Shown: positions 12,270-24,239 of the stretch, piece by piece | How the letters are laid out: each line of letters starts with the position of its first letter | How positions within the stretch are numbered: position 1 is the stretch's first letter | Origin: Adineta ricciae | Lineage: Eukaryota > Rotifera > Eurotatoria > Adinetida > Adinetidae | Length of the DNA: 64,000 nucleotides | Direction of reading: 5' to 3' | Assembly: GCA_905250025.1 (NCBI GenBank) | Contig: CAJNOJ010000174.1 | Span: forward strand, 160,799-224,798 | Notes under the pieces: generated by a model | Told to the model about the DNA's origin: nothing | The model's database searches: none | Seen by the model: the letters and a program-made list of their open reading frames with translations, nothing else | Made by a program: the position numbers and the translations under genes

Positions 12270-14440
12270 CTGAATAATTAACTGAGGTGTGACTAACTCC
12301 GTTCTGACTAGGCTATCGACAAGAACAAACACATAATGAATGGAAAAAAAGAAGACGGAAAGAAATCGAGAAATTCTTGAAGAGGCTAAAAAAAGAGAAG
12401 AAAAAAGTAATAAGAAAAAGTTTCTCATTATTTGTTTATAATCGAGGAGTAAACTATGAAAACCTATGCTGATCTACTTTGTGTTGGTGTATGTCTCGAT
12501 GGCACGAGAAGAATCTACAGAAATGTTTGATTGATTTCTCGAAATATCCCAGAACAAAGCACATTCTTCGCATATACAACGAACTGTCGTAATCAAAGCG
12601 AGTCGCATTCTTACCTGTATACTTTTTTGTAAGTGATAGGATAAAGCATTCATCGAATAGTCTTTTGTATAGTTGTATTAAACGAGAAAGGATCAAGCAT
12701 CAAACTTCTCTGCTTCTTTCTGTTCGTTTCGTTTTTCTTTTCTGATTAAGCGTGAACTAAAATCGATTATACGAGTCGAAATGACTCTTCGATGTTTATC
12801 TAACATACTCGTTAACATTACTTGAAATTCTAGTCGCATGCTTTTGAACTTTTTCAGCTCGAATATCTCCGATTCCAAGATTTACAAATCGGACTTTGTC
12901 ATCTCTCACTTTGGTTCGATTTCATTAAAAAAAAGCGAAAATTAGTTAATGAAGTTTGATTAAATATGTGACATATTTCAATCCCTTTTTTGTTTTTTCA
13001 AGGTTCTCTCGTCATTCTCTTTTTTTTTTAACAAACGAATGTGCTTGTTAAAATGAAAGATAAACAACATACAGTTTTGAATCAAGTACGCTCGTTCGGT
13101 CGATGATATGTAATGGCTTCTACCGAAATTATCATTTCTTTTTTTGTAATGTATCGAAGAGACTGAGAGAGAGAGAGAGTCATTGAAGAAAAAGAGTTCG
13201 GCGGTTTTTTTTATTCTCCTACTTGAAATTTGTTTCTTTTTCGTTAATAAACCGTATACATTGCGATGTTTTGTTCAGGGATATTTAAGAATAACAATAG
13301 ATATTCATATATGCACGAAGGTAAACTTCGATTACCATGGATAAAGTCAACGTTTGATGAAATCCGAGATCAAATGATTGTATACTTAGAAAAAGGAAAC
13401 GATTTCAAATCTCATAGATCATTGTTACATGCAAAAGTGACTTCTATCATTTCTCATCTCGGTTCATCGATTAAAGAAAAAGGAAAATACTATATACTTA
13501 CAAAGAAAATAATAATAAAAAAGTGTTTTAATCTAAAAAGAATGTCTGAGAATAAAATAAATAAATAAATAGAACAAATCGAATTCGACTCGATGATTGA
13601 TTTGAATGTGATGTGAATTAGCTGACTGCCTCAAGGAATCTTTCAATTAAACACTCTACGACGAAGAAGAAAACATCAAAAACAAGAATATGTAACCGCA
13701 GATTAAAGATCGAAGAACACGATTGATTGCCATGTTCAATTTCATAATGAACGTGTCGCTTAGCAACCAACACAGATCGATGTCAAAAGTCATCGATTGA
13801 ACATTGAACAAAAACTAGTTTTTCACTTGGTAAAGATTTCTTGAAAATCATTTTCAGATGCAATTATGAAGTTTTTCCTATGAATTTCGTTTCGATTGGA
13901 ACATTTTGCCGAATTAGATTAAGCTATGTCACTAAACAAATAGATCCCAAGTGTGTGCACACCTATTGACAAAGATAAAGTGTTATCAATGTGGTTTTTG
14001 TAAATTGTAGATATAACGCGAAAACTGATTGATTTATGATATGAAATATTCACAAATGATCCGATTAGTTGATAACACAGACTAACGACATCTAGTTTAG
14101 AAGGCGAAGCAGATGGTTGACAAACAATTGTCAGCATTGATGAACACGTGTGCATGATTTCATTCATTCTGAAAGCGTCATTAATTGAAGTTACTTCGCT
14201 TGTCTGGTGTGTTGGTGATCATTTTCTTTGATAACAGTAGATGGTATCATAAGAATGGATTTGTCTATCCGAAAAAGAGCGAAATACGCGAACAAGTTAG
14301 CCACTAGTCAACATGATTGACTGGTAGTTCTTTCGGAAACGTCTTCTGTCATCTATCATATCATTTGAATCAAAGGAGCCAATCGAAGTTACTTTTGTTT
14401 AACCTAAGGAGCAGATCATCACAGTGCATAGATCAAAAGA
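12270..14440. other. Intergenic region between rootletin and UNG
   Basis: No gene is supported here. Open frames at 13266-13568 (+) and 13919-14167 (-) start with ATG but match no family I know and show no clear exon structure. A GA run lies at about 13161-13178. An imperfect hairpin (ACTAGTCAA, loop catga, TTGACTGGT) lies at about 14304-14326. This segment should contain the rootletin and UNG promoters, but no convincing core element was seen. Confidence 0.5.
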
Positions 14441-15517
14441 ATGTTCTTTAAGTGCATTCTGAATAGACAGTTAGCACGAACAGTGGTATCGGTATCACGT
14501 ATGAAAACTAAAGACAGAAGATTGTCAGAACAAAGACTGGTAAGACAAGAATTGTTGGATAGTATCGATATCTCATGGTACAAAATATTAGAAAATGAAT
14601 TTTCGAAAGAGTACTTCAAAAAAGTATGATATATAAATCTTTGTTTAGTATGAAATACTCTTCATTGTTTGAATAGTTGATTGAATTTATTGCTGATCAA
14701 CGAGAGAAACGTGTGATTATTTATCCTCCGTTACAGCAAGTCTTTACATTTACACGATTGTGTCAACCAAATGAAGTGAAAGTTGTTATTCTTGGACAAG
14801 ATCCATATCATCAACCTAATCAAGCACATGGTCTCAGCTTTTCCGTTCCAAAGAACGTTCCGATTCCACCAAGGTTTGTCTGTAACTTTTCGTTCTCTTC
14901 ATCTTGAATACCATTTTAGTTTACAGAATATATTCAAAGAAGTTCAGAATGATTTACCGAATTTTATTATTCCAAAACATGGCACATTATTTGGTTGGGC
15001 GAGACAAGGTGTTTTATTGCTGAATACTTGTTTGACGGTAGAAGAAAATCGAGCCAATTCTCATAAAAACAAAGGATGGGAGATATTTACGGTATACTAT
15101 TGTCTTTTGTGAAGTTTTTCAAGCAGAAATATTCATTTTCTAGGATGGTATCATTCAATATCTCAATCAGCATTCATCAAATCTTGTTTTCATACTCTGG
15201 GGTCGCGATGCTCAGATGAAAGCAGCACAAATCGACAAAGTAAAATGAAATCTAGTCTCTAACATACACTAAACACTCTTGCTTTTCAGACGCGTCACCA
15301 TGTGTTAATCGCTCCACATCCATCACCACTATCAGCGAGTAGAGGTTTCCTAGGCTGTAAAGTATGTCAAAATGTCCTCGACAATCTTTTTTGTCTACCA
15401 AATTTTACTGCTTCTTTTCAGCATTTTTCTCAAGCTAATGTTTATCTGAAAGCTGCTGGTATACCCGAAATCGATTGGTCTCAATTACCATCGGACGACA
15501 GTCCCTTACGCGACTAA
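14441..15517 (+). CDS. UNG: Uracil-DNA glycosylase
   Basis: Removes uracil from DNA to start base-excision repair, in nucleus and/or mitochondria. Six exons: 14441-14623, 14676-14872, about 14922-15090, about 15146-15240, about 15290-15361 and 15422-15517, giving roughly 270 residues, normal for family 1 UDG. The catalytic water-activating loop [17 protein letters not shown] is intact (Asp and His of DPYH). So are the [20 protein letters not shown] segment, the uracil-binding NKGWEIFT segment, and the [14 protein letters not shown] leucine-intercalation loop with its catalytic His. The C-terminus IDWSQLP matches the family's conserved IDWxxL. The N-terminus ([20 protein letters not shown]) is basic and hydrophobic, like a mitochondrial presequence. 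The gene converges on MTG2, with only 88 bases between the two stop codons, and has its own AATAAA at 15571. Confidence 0.95.
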
Positions 15518-15550
15518 TTCTCAATCGAAATATTCTCTTGTTGATTGCGT

Positions 15551-15576
15551 TTTATTCAGTCAATCGACACAATAAA
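15551..15576. terminator. Interleaved poly(A) signals of UNG and MTG2
   Basis: AATAAA at 15571-15576 on the plus strand serves UNG. TTTATT at 15551-15556 is AATAAA on the minus strand and serves MTG2. Each signal lies on the far side of the other gene's signal, so the two 3' UTRs should overlap by a few tens of bases. Confidence 0.55.
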
Positions 15577-15605
15577 AAAAACAGCAACATTTTATGTACT
15601 ATTTA

Positions 15606-17227
15606 TTATATTCTTTCACGCCATTCATCAGTAATCAATTCATCATATTGTTTTCTTAGATAAAACAACAACTTATCGATATTGATTTTTTCCACGGTTG
15701 AGATCGGTATCAACGGATAAGGAATGTATTGTCGAGTTTTTTCCAGTTGTAACTTAGCGTCGGCATCATCCATTTTATTTCCAAGAACGGTTATTTTTTT
15801 CTGTGTCAAATCAGTTCTATATTCACGTAATTCATTCATCAACAGATCGTATTGTTCCCATGGACGTTCAACACTCATATCGATAACAAGAAGTAATGCT
15901 AAACATCGCTCGATATGACGTAGAAATCGGCTGCCTAAACCTTGTTCTTCTTTACAAGCACCGGGAACAATACCAGGAATGTCGGCGACTATAATGTTTC
16001 ATGCAAAAAAAGAATTGGTTCATGTTTGAGTGTGAGAAGAAGGCAAAATCAAACCGTGAATTTGAATGAAATCATCGTATTCGATTGAACCGAGTTGTGG
16101 TTGACGTGTAGTGAATTCATAATCGCCCACAATAGGTCGTGCTCGAGAAATTGTTCGCAAGAGACTGCTTTTACCAGCATTAGGAAAGCCAAGCTACAAA
16201 AACAAAGAATTAGTAATACGAACATTGATGTGAAGAAACTTACTAAACCAAAATGCGCGATCAGTTGGAGTTCAAGTTTATACTTCTTTTTGTCACCATT
16301 CGCACCTAATTCGTATTCAGTTGGTGCTCGATTCATATTTGATAGAAAATAATAATTTCCTTTTCCACCTACAAAAACAAAATCAAGTCGAAACAACACC
16401 ATGAATAACATGTCTTCTTTACAGACATGCTTACCGCAATTCGATCATCTCACCTAAACCTCCCCGTGCTGCAATGAACTTCTGTTCATGTTTTCGTAAT
16501 TCACAAACAGTCTTCCCGTTAATTTTCTTCACTATGGTTCCGACAGGCACCTAGAAAACAGCGTAGGAACTACGAAACCGATTGAAATTGTTTGCTTCAT
16601 ATTTACCGGAATTATCGAGTGTTCAGCTGATGTGCCCTTTTTGAAATTTGCTTCACCCGGTGCTCCATTATCAGCAATATACAATTTTCGAATATTATTC
16701 AATGATGTCACATGTTTTGACGCTAAACGATCAAACAACTTCATCGAAAGTCTATTGTCTTCATTGGCGATGATTTCATTTAAAAAAACACTTTACAATC
16801 TTCAACAGACAAGTGATTTTTCTGTTTGTTCAATCATCAGTATGGCTTCGAATCATTGTTATGACTAGAGGCTATTGTATTACTTTTCGCATCACTTGTA
16901 ATTCAAAAGAGGGTTCTACTGTCTGGTATGTTTTACCTTGAAGGATAATGTGAGCACCGTTGCCGCCGTCTCCTCCGTTAGCTCCGCCAAATTCATTCTG
17001 AAATGTTTTGGAAAATGACGCTCTTCCATCGCCGCCTTTTCCCGCCACTAGTCGAACTTCAACTTCATCTTGAAATTCATTATCCTAGATGCAGTAGTTT
17101 CTAGACATGCATTGTATATCCGTTGATTACTTACAAAATCCATAGATGCTTTCGGTTTTCGCGGCGCTAATGGTTTGGGCTGAAATGGTACTTTTGTCGT
17201 TAAGTGTCGAACAAATGTTCGAATCAT
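15606..17227 (-). CDS. MTG2: Mitochondrial ribosome-associated GTPase (Obg family)
   Basis: Obg/CgtA-type GTPase that acts in mitochondrial large-subunit ribosome maturation. The start [19 protein letters not shown] is Arg-rich without acidic residues, like a mitochondrial targeting peptide. Exons follow with the glycine-rich Obg fold ([40 protein letters not shown]). They continue with a GTPase domain: P-loop [11 protein letters not shown], switch with [12 protein letters not shown], Walker [21 protein letters not shown], and base-recognition GNKMD (NKxD). The C-terminal exon 15878-15606 ends ...[12 protein letters not shown]. The length of about 400 residues suits MTG2 (GTPBP5). GTPBP10 is the alternative, but the [12 protein letters not shown]-like arrangement resembles MTG2 more. 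It converges with UNG and lies head-to-tail downstream of PRMT1. Confidence 0.9.
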
Positions 17228-17499
17228 TGTTCTTTCGTTTCCTTTTTCTTTTTCAATAATCTCGAAAAACAAAATAATAATAACGATGGTTTCATGTATT
17301 CTTCTGCTTTTTTTTCTCTCTTCTGAACAAAACACATTCGAATCAGAAGTTACACTGTCGAGCATAATTAGAAAGAAACAAGAACAAAAACAAAAAAAAC
17401 AACAAATTTGTCTCAGTTCATGTCCAGATGGATGTCTGACTAGGCTTCAAATCGGATCTATATGTGTTTATTTGTCTTTATTAAATTTGTTGGGAGCTT

Positions 17500-18889
<1,390 letters not shown>

Positions 18890-18980
18890 CTAAAATCTAG
18901 AAGATCAATTCAATCATGTTCTTCTTTTCCATATAAACATACCAAAAAAGAAAAGGAAAATCACATTGTCTATGCAACAA

Positions 18981-19021
18981 ACACCACACACACACACACA
19001 CACACGCATACGCACACACAA
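18981..19021. repeat. (CA)n microsatellite
   Basis: Near-perfect CA repeat with a few interruptions (CGCATACG). It lies between the PRMT1 start and the TDP-43-like stop. Shorter CACACA clusters continue to about 19230. Confidence 0.9.
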
Positions 19022-19238
19022 ATGCACAACAGATCGTTTTAAAAAAGGAAAAATGTCGAACACATGAACACAAAATTCTTTTTTTTCGTTAGACTAACGA
19101 CACACACACGCACACTGCAAAAAATGGAGAAAACTTACACACGCGCGAGTATTATTGCAGCTACTCAAAAAAATGAGATCGCAAGAACAGAAGAGAAGAA
19201 AAGAGAGAGAGAGACAAACACACACAAACACAACAGTT

Positions 19239-20601
19239 TCATCGATATGTATGATGTTGTGGACCCCATGGATCATTATTAAATTCATTGAATTTCCCAG
19301 TCGCCGTCGGACCATTCTGATAATGATGATGACTATATGCATTCGCTGCTTGTTCATTAATACCAGTCGCCCAATTATTCGCATCATATTTGTTTCCTTG
19401 TGGTTGCTGTTGTTGTTGTTGTTGCTGCTGCTGCTGTTGTTGTTGCTGTTGAAAAGCTTGAATGAATGCTTGCATCATGTTCGGATTTAACATTTGCTGC
19501 AGGAGTAATTGCTGCTGGTCAGGATTGTTCGAAGCAGCAGCACCGCCACCATTGCCACCATGAGGCATCATAGTATTGCCTGCGCCGTATTGAGAGTAGG
19601 ATGAGTAATGGTGAGGATTTCCAGGTGGTATCGAGCGAACATTATGAAAATTTCGATCTAAAGTTTAACAATATTGATTTCACTTCACTCTGTCAAAGTA
19701 TTGGTATAAATTTCTCCCATCTAACTGAAGTTGGCTTTAGCAATTACTTTGAGATTATGCTTGTTTTCGAGAGATTTCACAATAGCTGTACATACCTGGT
19801 TTAGAACGTTTAAACTGGCTGTCACTCGGTTTTCCTTTCGGTTCTGCTGGTCCAACGTGTACACTGCATCTGTAATAGAACATAACAACGAAGTCATTAA
19901 TATTCTTATCGATCCTCTCTCTCTTCTTACCCATTGATGAAATGATCACCGTACAGAGATGGAACAATAGATGATTCAAGAAAAGTAACAAAAGCAAAAC
20001 TTCTTGATGGACGAGGAATATACACATCAGTCACTTCTCCGAATCGTTTGAAATATTGATTGAGATCATCAGCAGTAACAATTTCTACACGTCAATTCGA
20101 ATTAACAACTATCTTTCCACTCAATTTCTCTTACCTGGAAGACGTGCTACAAACACTTTTCGTGCACATTCAGGTTCATGCATACCAGGATTCTAAAAGC
20201 GAATGCAGATTGATAAGACAAATGAAATCTTGCTTTTAATTTACCTTCGAATCTGGAATTTTCAGGTCACATGTGCGTCCATCAATATGATGACGTTTAT
20301 TTAATGCATTTAATTGTGATTCATAATCTTTAAAACGAACAAAACCAAATCCACGCGATTGTCCTTGAGCATCCCGTTTAATCTAGTAACACATCGAAAA
20401 ATCTTCTTCAAAACAAGCTCTATTCTCTCAAAAATGCTTTCTCACTTCACAAAAGACAAGTTCTCCAAATTGTTGAAAATAATTTCTGACATCATCTTCA
20501 TTCGATCGATAATTTATGCCGAGTACAATCAAATCTACACAACGTGATGGGTCAAGACGTTGACTCGTGTTCGTAAATTGTGCATTAGGATCAATTTCCA
20601 T
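19239..20601 (-). CDS. TARDBP: TDP-43-like RNA-binding protein with polyglutamine tail
   Basis: Two-RRM protein matching TDP-43, which binds UG-rich RNA and controls splicing and RNA stability. RRM1 has RNP2 DLIVLGI and RNP1 RGFGFVRF. RRM2 has RNP2 KVFVARL, RNP1 RSFAFVTF and GEVTDVYIPRPSRSF, very close to the TDP-43 segment. The human RRM1 Trp contact (LPWKTTEQD) is Tyr here (INYRSNEDD). The C-terminus is low-complexity and ends at 19239. It contains LNPNMMQAFIQAFQ, aligning with the human conserved helix INPAMMAAAQAALQ, followed directly by 16 glutamines. The N-terminal oligomerisation domain is not visible. The ATG at 20601 falls at the NNKSKM segment that matches the NLS start (DNKRKM) in human. 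An exon upstream (about 20730-20680) stays open but does not resemble that domain. An acceptor ends 16 bases before the ATG. Confidence 0.88.
19404..19451 (-). repeat. Polyglutamine (CAG/CAA) tract in TDP-43-like gene
   Basis: Sixteen consecutive Gln codons, mixed CAA and CAG, directly after the predicted helical segment of the prion-like tail. The codon interruptions argue for selection at the protein level as well as slippage. Confidence 0.95.
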
Positions 20602-20619
20602 TTTAGATTTATTATTCCT

Positions 20620-21385
20620 AAATTGACTTATGAAGATTAGACAATGACGGAATAGCGCGCAAGGAACAAATCTTACTTTTTGAAACTCAATTGCAATGTA
20701 CAATGTTTGAATCTGAACAGCCATACACTGAAATAAATAAAAAGGCGAAGAAAATGAAATATAGGATGAAGATGAAATTTCACGGATAACAAAAAAAAAT
20801 AAACAAGCCAATCACTTTGACCGATCAAAGAGATATGACTGACTGGCTGAACTTTGTTTACAAAAAAGAGAATTATTTCCGAAGAAATGAAATTCTTTTG
20901 TTTAAAAATAAATTTGCGACTGAAAATATTATTTGAAGATTTATTTCGAAGATTTCTTGCTCATATATCACGAGGAAATAAGCCAACGACATCTATAGAG
21001 TATATTAATTTTGCGAAAACCAATGAATAAAAAGATTTTTATTGACTTGACTCAGATATTTACATGAAAAAGTACACGACTCGAATCGAAACGTTTCTAA
21101 ATAATGGAATGGAAATGCAAAAAGTTCACTGGTACTCAATCTTTGACGATAGAGTTTTGATATAATCGTCAAGCATATCACATGATAGTCATCGCATCGA
21201 TTGGAGTTGCAAATAGATCTTATTCTCTGTCATTGTCATGTAGGAACCGTGATCTAGGGCACAACTTGTATGGGTAAACTTTTCTTCCTAAAGAAAACCT
21301 ATTTTCGTGTAGAAATGATCATCCGCTGGTTTTATATTTCATCATTTACGGACGATAATCAATATTGGCAACTGTTTCGTTTTAG
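20620..21385. other. Intergenic region between TDP-43-like gene and SDHC
   Basis: Divergent upstream space of the minus-strand TDP-43-like gene and the plus-strand SDHC gene. It includes a possible untranslated or N-terminal TDP-43 exon at about 20730-20680, bounded by TTTCAG and GTAAGA. Otherwise it is AT-rich with no supported coding sequence. Both promoters should lie here. Confidence 0.45.
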
Positions 21386-21392
21386 ATTGATA

Positions 21393-22190
21393 ATGTCTAT
21401 TACTCTCTTTCATCTTAATCGTCAATTACTCACACGAGCCTTGACTCGTACAGGTCCTTTAGCAATAGCGTATGCATTCGTTTTTTATATATTAAATTTC
21501 TTCTAATCGCTTCGAATTATATAGTCAACAAAAAGCTACTTCCAGTACTGTTACACCAGACGTAGCTAAATATCGAGCGAAATCTGCTGAATGGCTTGCA
21601 ACTAATGAGAAAAAGTACCAACGACCAATATCACCACACATACAAATCTATCGGTAATTGAACTTTCAATTTTACTTTTCTTACATAATATGCGCGTTTT
21701 TAGATTTCCTTTTCAAGTATGGTCATCTGGCTTTCATCGTATTAGCGGTTTGATGTTGAACGGAAGTATGAATATCGAACATTGTTTCTCTCGAAAACCA
21801 AATGCAACTTATACATTTTAGTGTTATATACTGCTGGTCCACTTGCATTTCTTGCTACTGGTCATAGTACAGAAATTTTAAACTATATCTATTCGATGGA
21901 CATCCCAAGCTGGTTCATCTTTTCAGTGAAATTGTTCATTGCCTGGCCGTGAGTAGATCGAAGCTATCCTATTTCATGTTTTTTTTTTCTCTTCTTTTGT
22001 AGAATTTCATATCACGCATTGAACGGAATTCGTCATTTGGTAAGTGATTGATTTCGAATAGAACGTTGAACATTTATTTCATTTCTTTTAGGCGTGGGAT
22101 ACTGGACGAGGTTTTGAAAACTTTGAAAAGATCAGTGCAGTGATTTTCCTCCTTTCATTTGTTCTCGCTGGTGTTATAACTCAACTGTAA
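21393..22190 (+). CDS. SDHC: Succinate dehydrogenase cytochrome b560 subunit
   Basis: Membrane anchor of respiratory complex II in the mitochondrial inner membrane; it helps bind haem b and ubiquinone. Six exons: 21393-21469, 21525-21653, 21704-21765, 21822-21948, 22003-22039 and 22092-22190, with introns of about 50 bases, giving about 176 residues. Family signatures are clear: RPISPHIQIYRFPFQVWSS, the quinone-site segment SGFHRISGLML, and the haem-ligand region SYHALNGIRHLAWDTGRGF (H of HALNGIRHL). There are three hydrophobic helices. The first exon encodes an Arg-containing amphipathic leader (MSITLFHLNRQLLTRALTRT). TTTTAG ends 7 bases before the ATG, and AATAAA follows at 22334-22339. It converges on the downstream polyQ gene. 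Confidence 0.95.
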
Positions 22191-22371
22191 ATGAACTGAT
22201 CGGTCAATCAATCTAAAAGAAAAACTTTGTCTTCAAGTCCCACATAGTTGCCTATTTCCTTTAGATCTGTAAGAGATTTCTTCTGCATGATTCTTTATCT
22301 TTCTTCTTCCTTAGACATTGTAAAATTTTTTTAAATAAAAAACAAAAATGAGACCAAAAGCAAAAATGAAT

Positions 22372-23204
22372 TTATGGATTATAAACTCGCGGCGTCATTG
22401 CCATTCGAGCACGAATAGCGTCAATATCGCTACGTAGTTCCTTCAAATTCAGTCGTAAGGAATCTGAACGTCCACGAGAAGTTCCAACGGATGAAGATGC
22501 CAAACGCATTTTATTCATTTCTACCTTCATTGCATGCATGTCATCAATTAAACGTTTTAAATATTGTTTGGTTTCACTTTCTGATTCGGTATTATTATTA
22601 TTATTGTTATTATTCGTTGGTGGCCCATATTTTAAGCGCATGCGAGATGGATGAGAGATTGTATTATAGAGTTTGGCTTCGGGTTTGGAAACTGAATGAC
22701 TCTGTCCATTCATTTGATGTCGTCGATGATGATGATGACGGTGATGAGATGATTGGATAAGAATAGCTGATGCTTCGGCATTTTCCGCACTCAGTGGACG
22801 ACTTCGGAACGATTGATCGGGACGTTTCGGTGAAACCGAACGAGAACGTGTTGGTGACTGACTGTATGCATCGCTATTAGAAGCTTGTTGTGGTTCAATA
22901 TGAGCAACAATCATACCATTGGTATTCGAAGGTGAAAGAGTAGTCTTGATTTTTTCGCCCGTTGGTAACGGAATTACTTTAGGTACATAGCTATAAAGGA
23001 AAAGAGAAATGTACGTTAGAAATGAACGAAATAAGTGACAGTAGCATCGAATAGACTCATTACCGGTTATAGATTCCCATTGGAACAACGGGTGCTTGTT
23101 GCGCAGCTTGCCATGCAGCTATTTGCTGTTGTTGGAAAAGTAATTGTTGCTGCTGAAACTGTTGCTGCTGTAGTTGCTGTTGTTGCAATTGCTGCTGCTG
23201 CTGC

Positions 23205-23235
<31 letters not shown>

Positions 23236-24205
23236 GCTGCTGTTGCTGTTGCTGTAGCGATTGCTGCGACGGCGACTGCTGTTGTTGAACTTGTTGATCT
23301 TGTGGTTCTATCGGTGATGTTTGACTGGCAGTGTCCTCAGCTACTTTTGGTTTAGTCGATTTCTGCGGCGATCGTGATCGATGTTTACGTCGATGTTTAC
23401 TTCCGCTATCACTTGCCGTTTTACTTGACGAGTGTCCTGTTTTGTTCTTGCGTGGACTCTTATGTCGGCGATAGTTTGCACTTTCATCTCGACTACTATG
23501 ATAACTGTTATTAAACGGCGTATAACTAAGTTGAGGCAATGGAGGAGCTGACGACGGCGTTTTCTCTCTTGTTGCATTAATATCACTGTCACGTACATAT
23601 AAAATTCGTTTCGGCGACTGTTGTCGACTGCCTTTACCATTACGAAAGGTTTCGTTGGATTTTTGCGAGGTTGGAGATACTATCTGTTTGTTATCAGGTG
23701 ATTTGGCTTCGACCATAATTTGATTTTCAGCACCTTTGCTAAATGATGATTGTTTCACATGACGGAAATCATCGCGGATCAAATGTGCATCGGATGGATG
23801 AACGACATAAAGAAGAACACCTTTCATATTCGATTTGACTTCTTCATAAACAATACAAATCACATTATTTATATTTGGTTGCATAAAGATGTCATGAACA
23901 TGTGCAATAGGAATAAATACTGGTATACGTGTACGTGCAATTTGCGGATCTTGTGCTTTGATTTGAATCCCGACTCGACTAATACGAATCCAAACAGCCG
24001 TAGCTAAAATAAATTCACATAGTAGCAGCGTGTGAGTGTATGGAAAGAACTTACTGTAAGGTTTTCCCGTAATGGCATGATTGATAATACTACGAATTGT
24101 ATCTGATGTATATGTACTTATCAAAGTTGAGTTAAGTGGAAAAGCGGTGTACCGTCGAGAAGTGACCCCATCATTCGGATTATTATATGTTATTAATTGA
24201 TTCAT
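22372..24205 (-). CDS. Unassigned protein with possible PTB-like domain and polyglutamine run
   Basis: Family not recognised with certainty. The exon at about 24205-24055 (from MNQLITYNNPND) and the exon 24003-23065 form one frame across a 51-base intron. A further intron (about 23064-22993) leads to the last exon, which ends ...RVYNP. The first about 140 residues look globular, with alternating strands (AVWIRISRVGIQIKAQD, VICIVYEEVKSNMKG, GVLLYVVHPSDAHLIRDDF). That is the pattern of a PTB/PID adaptor fold, ending in a helix. The rest is Ser/Arg/Pro-rich disorder, then about 22 glutamines and interrupted LQQQQ repeats, then a serine-rich tail with a short predicted coil (YLKRLIDDMHAMKVEMNKM). 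The ATG is uncertain: the frame is open 27 bases further, back to an acceptor at 24233. A cytoplasmic adaptor role is inference only. Confidence 0.7.
23189..23254 (-). repeat. Polyglutamine tract in PTB-like gene
   Basis: Twenty-two consecutive Gln codons, with ten CAA in the middle flanked by CAG-rich ends. They are followed downstream in the protein by LQQQQ/FQQQQ repeats to about 23110. Confidence 0.95.
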
Positions 24206-24239
24206 AATCGATGTATTTGGCAAACAAATGATCTGAAAG

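Noticed and set aside
13266..13568. Plus-strand open frame of 100 codons
   Set aside because: It starts with ATG, but the second half is A-rich low complexity and nothing recognisable is encoded; not strong enough for a gene.
13919..14167. Minus-strand ATG-initiated frame of 82 codons upstream of UNG
   Set aside because: No family match, no splice partner and no poly(A) signal in a suitable place.
23035..23355. Plus-strand Val/Ala-rich frame
   Set aside because: It is the antisense reading of the CAG/CAA repeat encoding polyglutamine.
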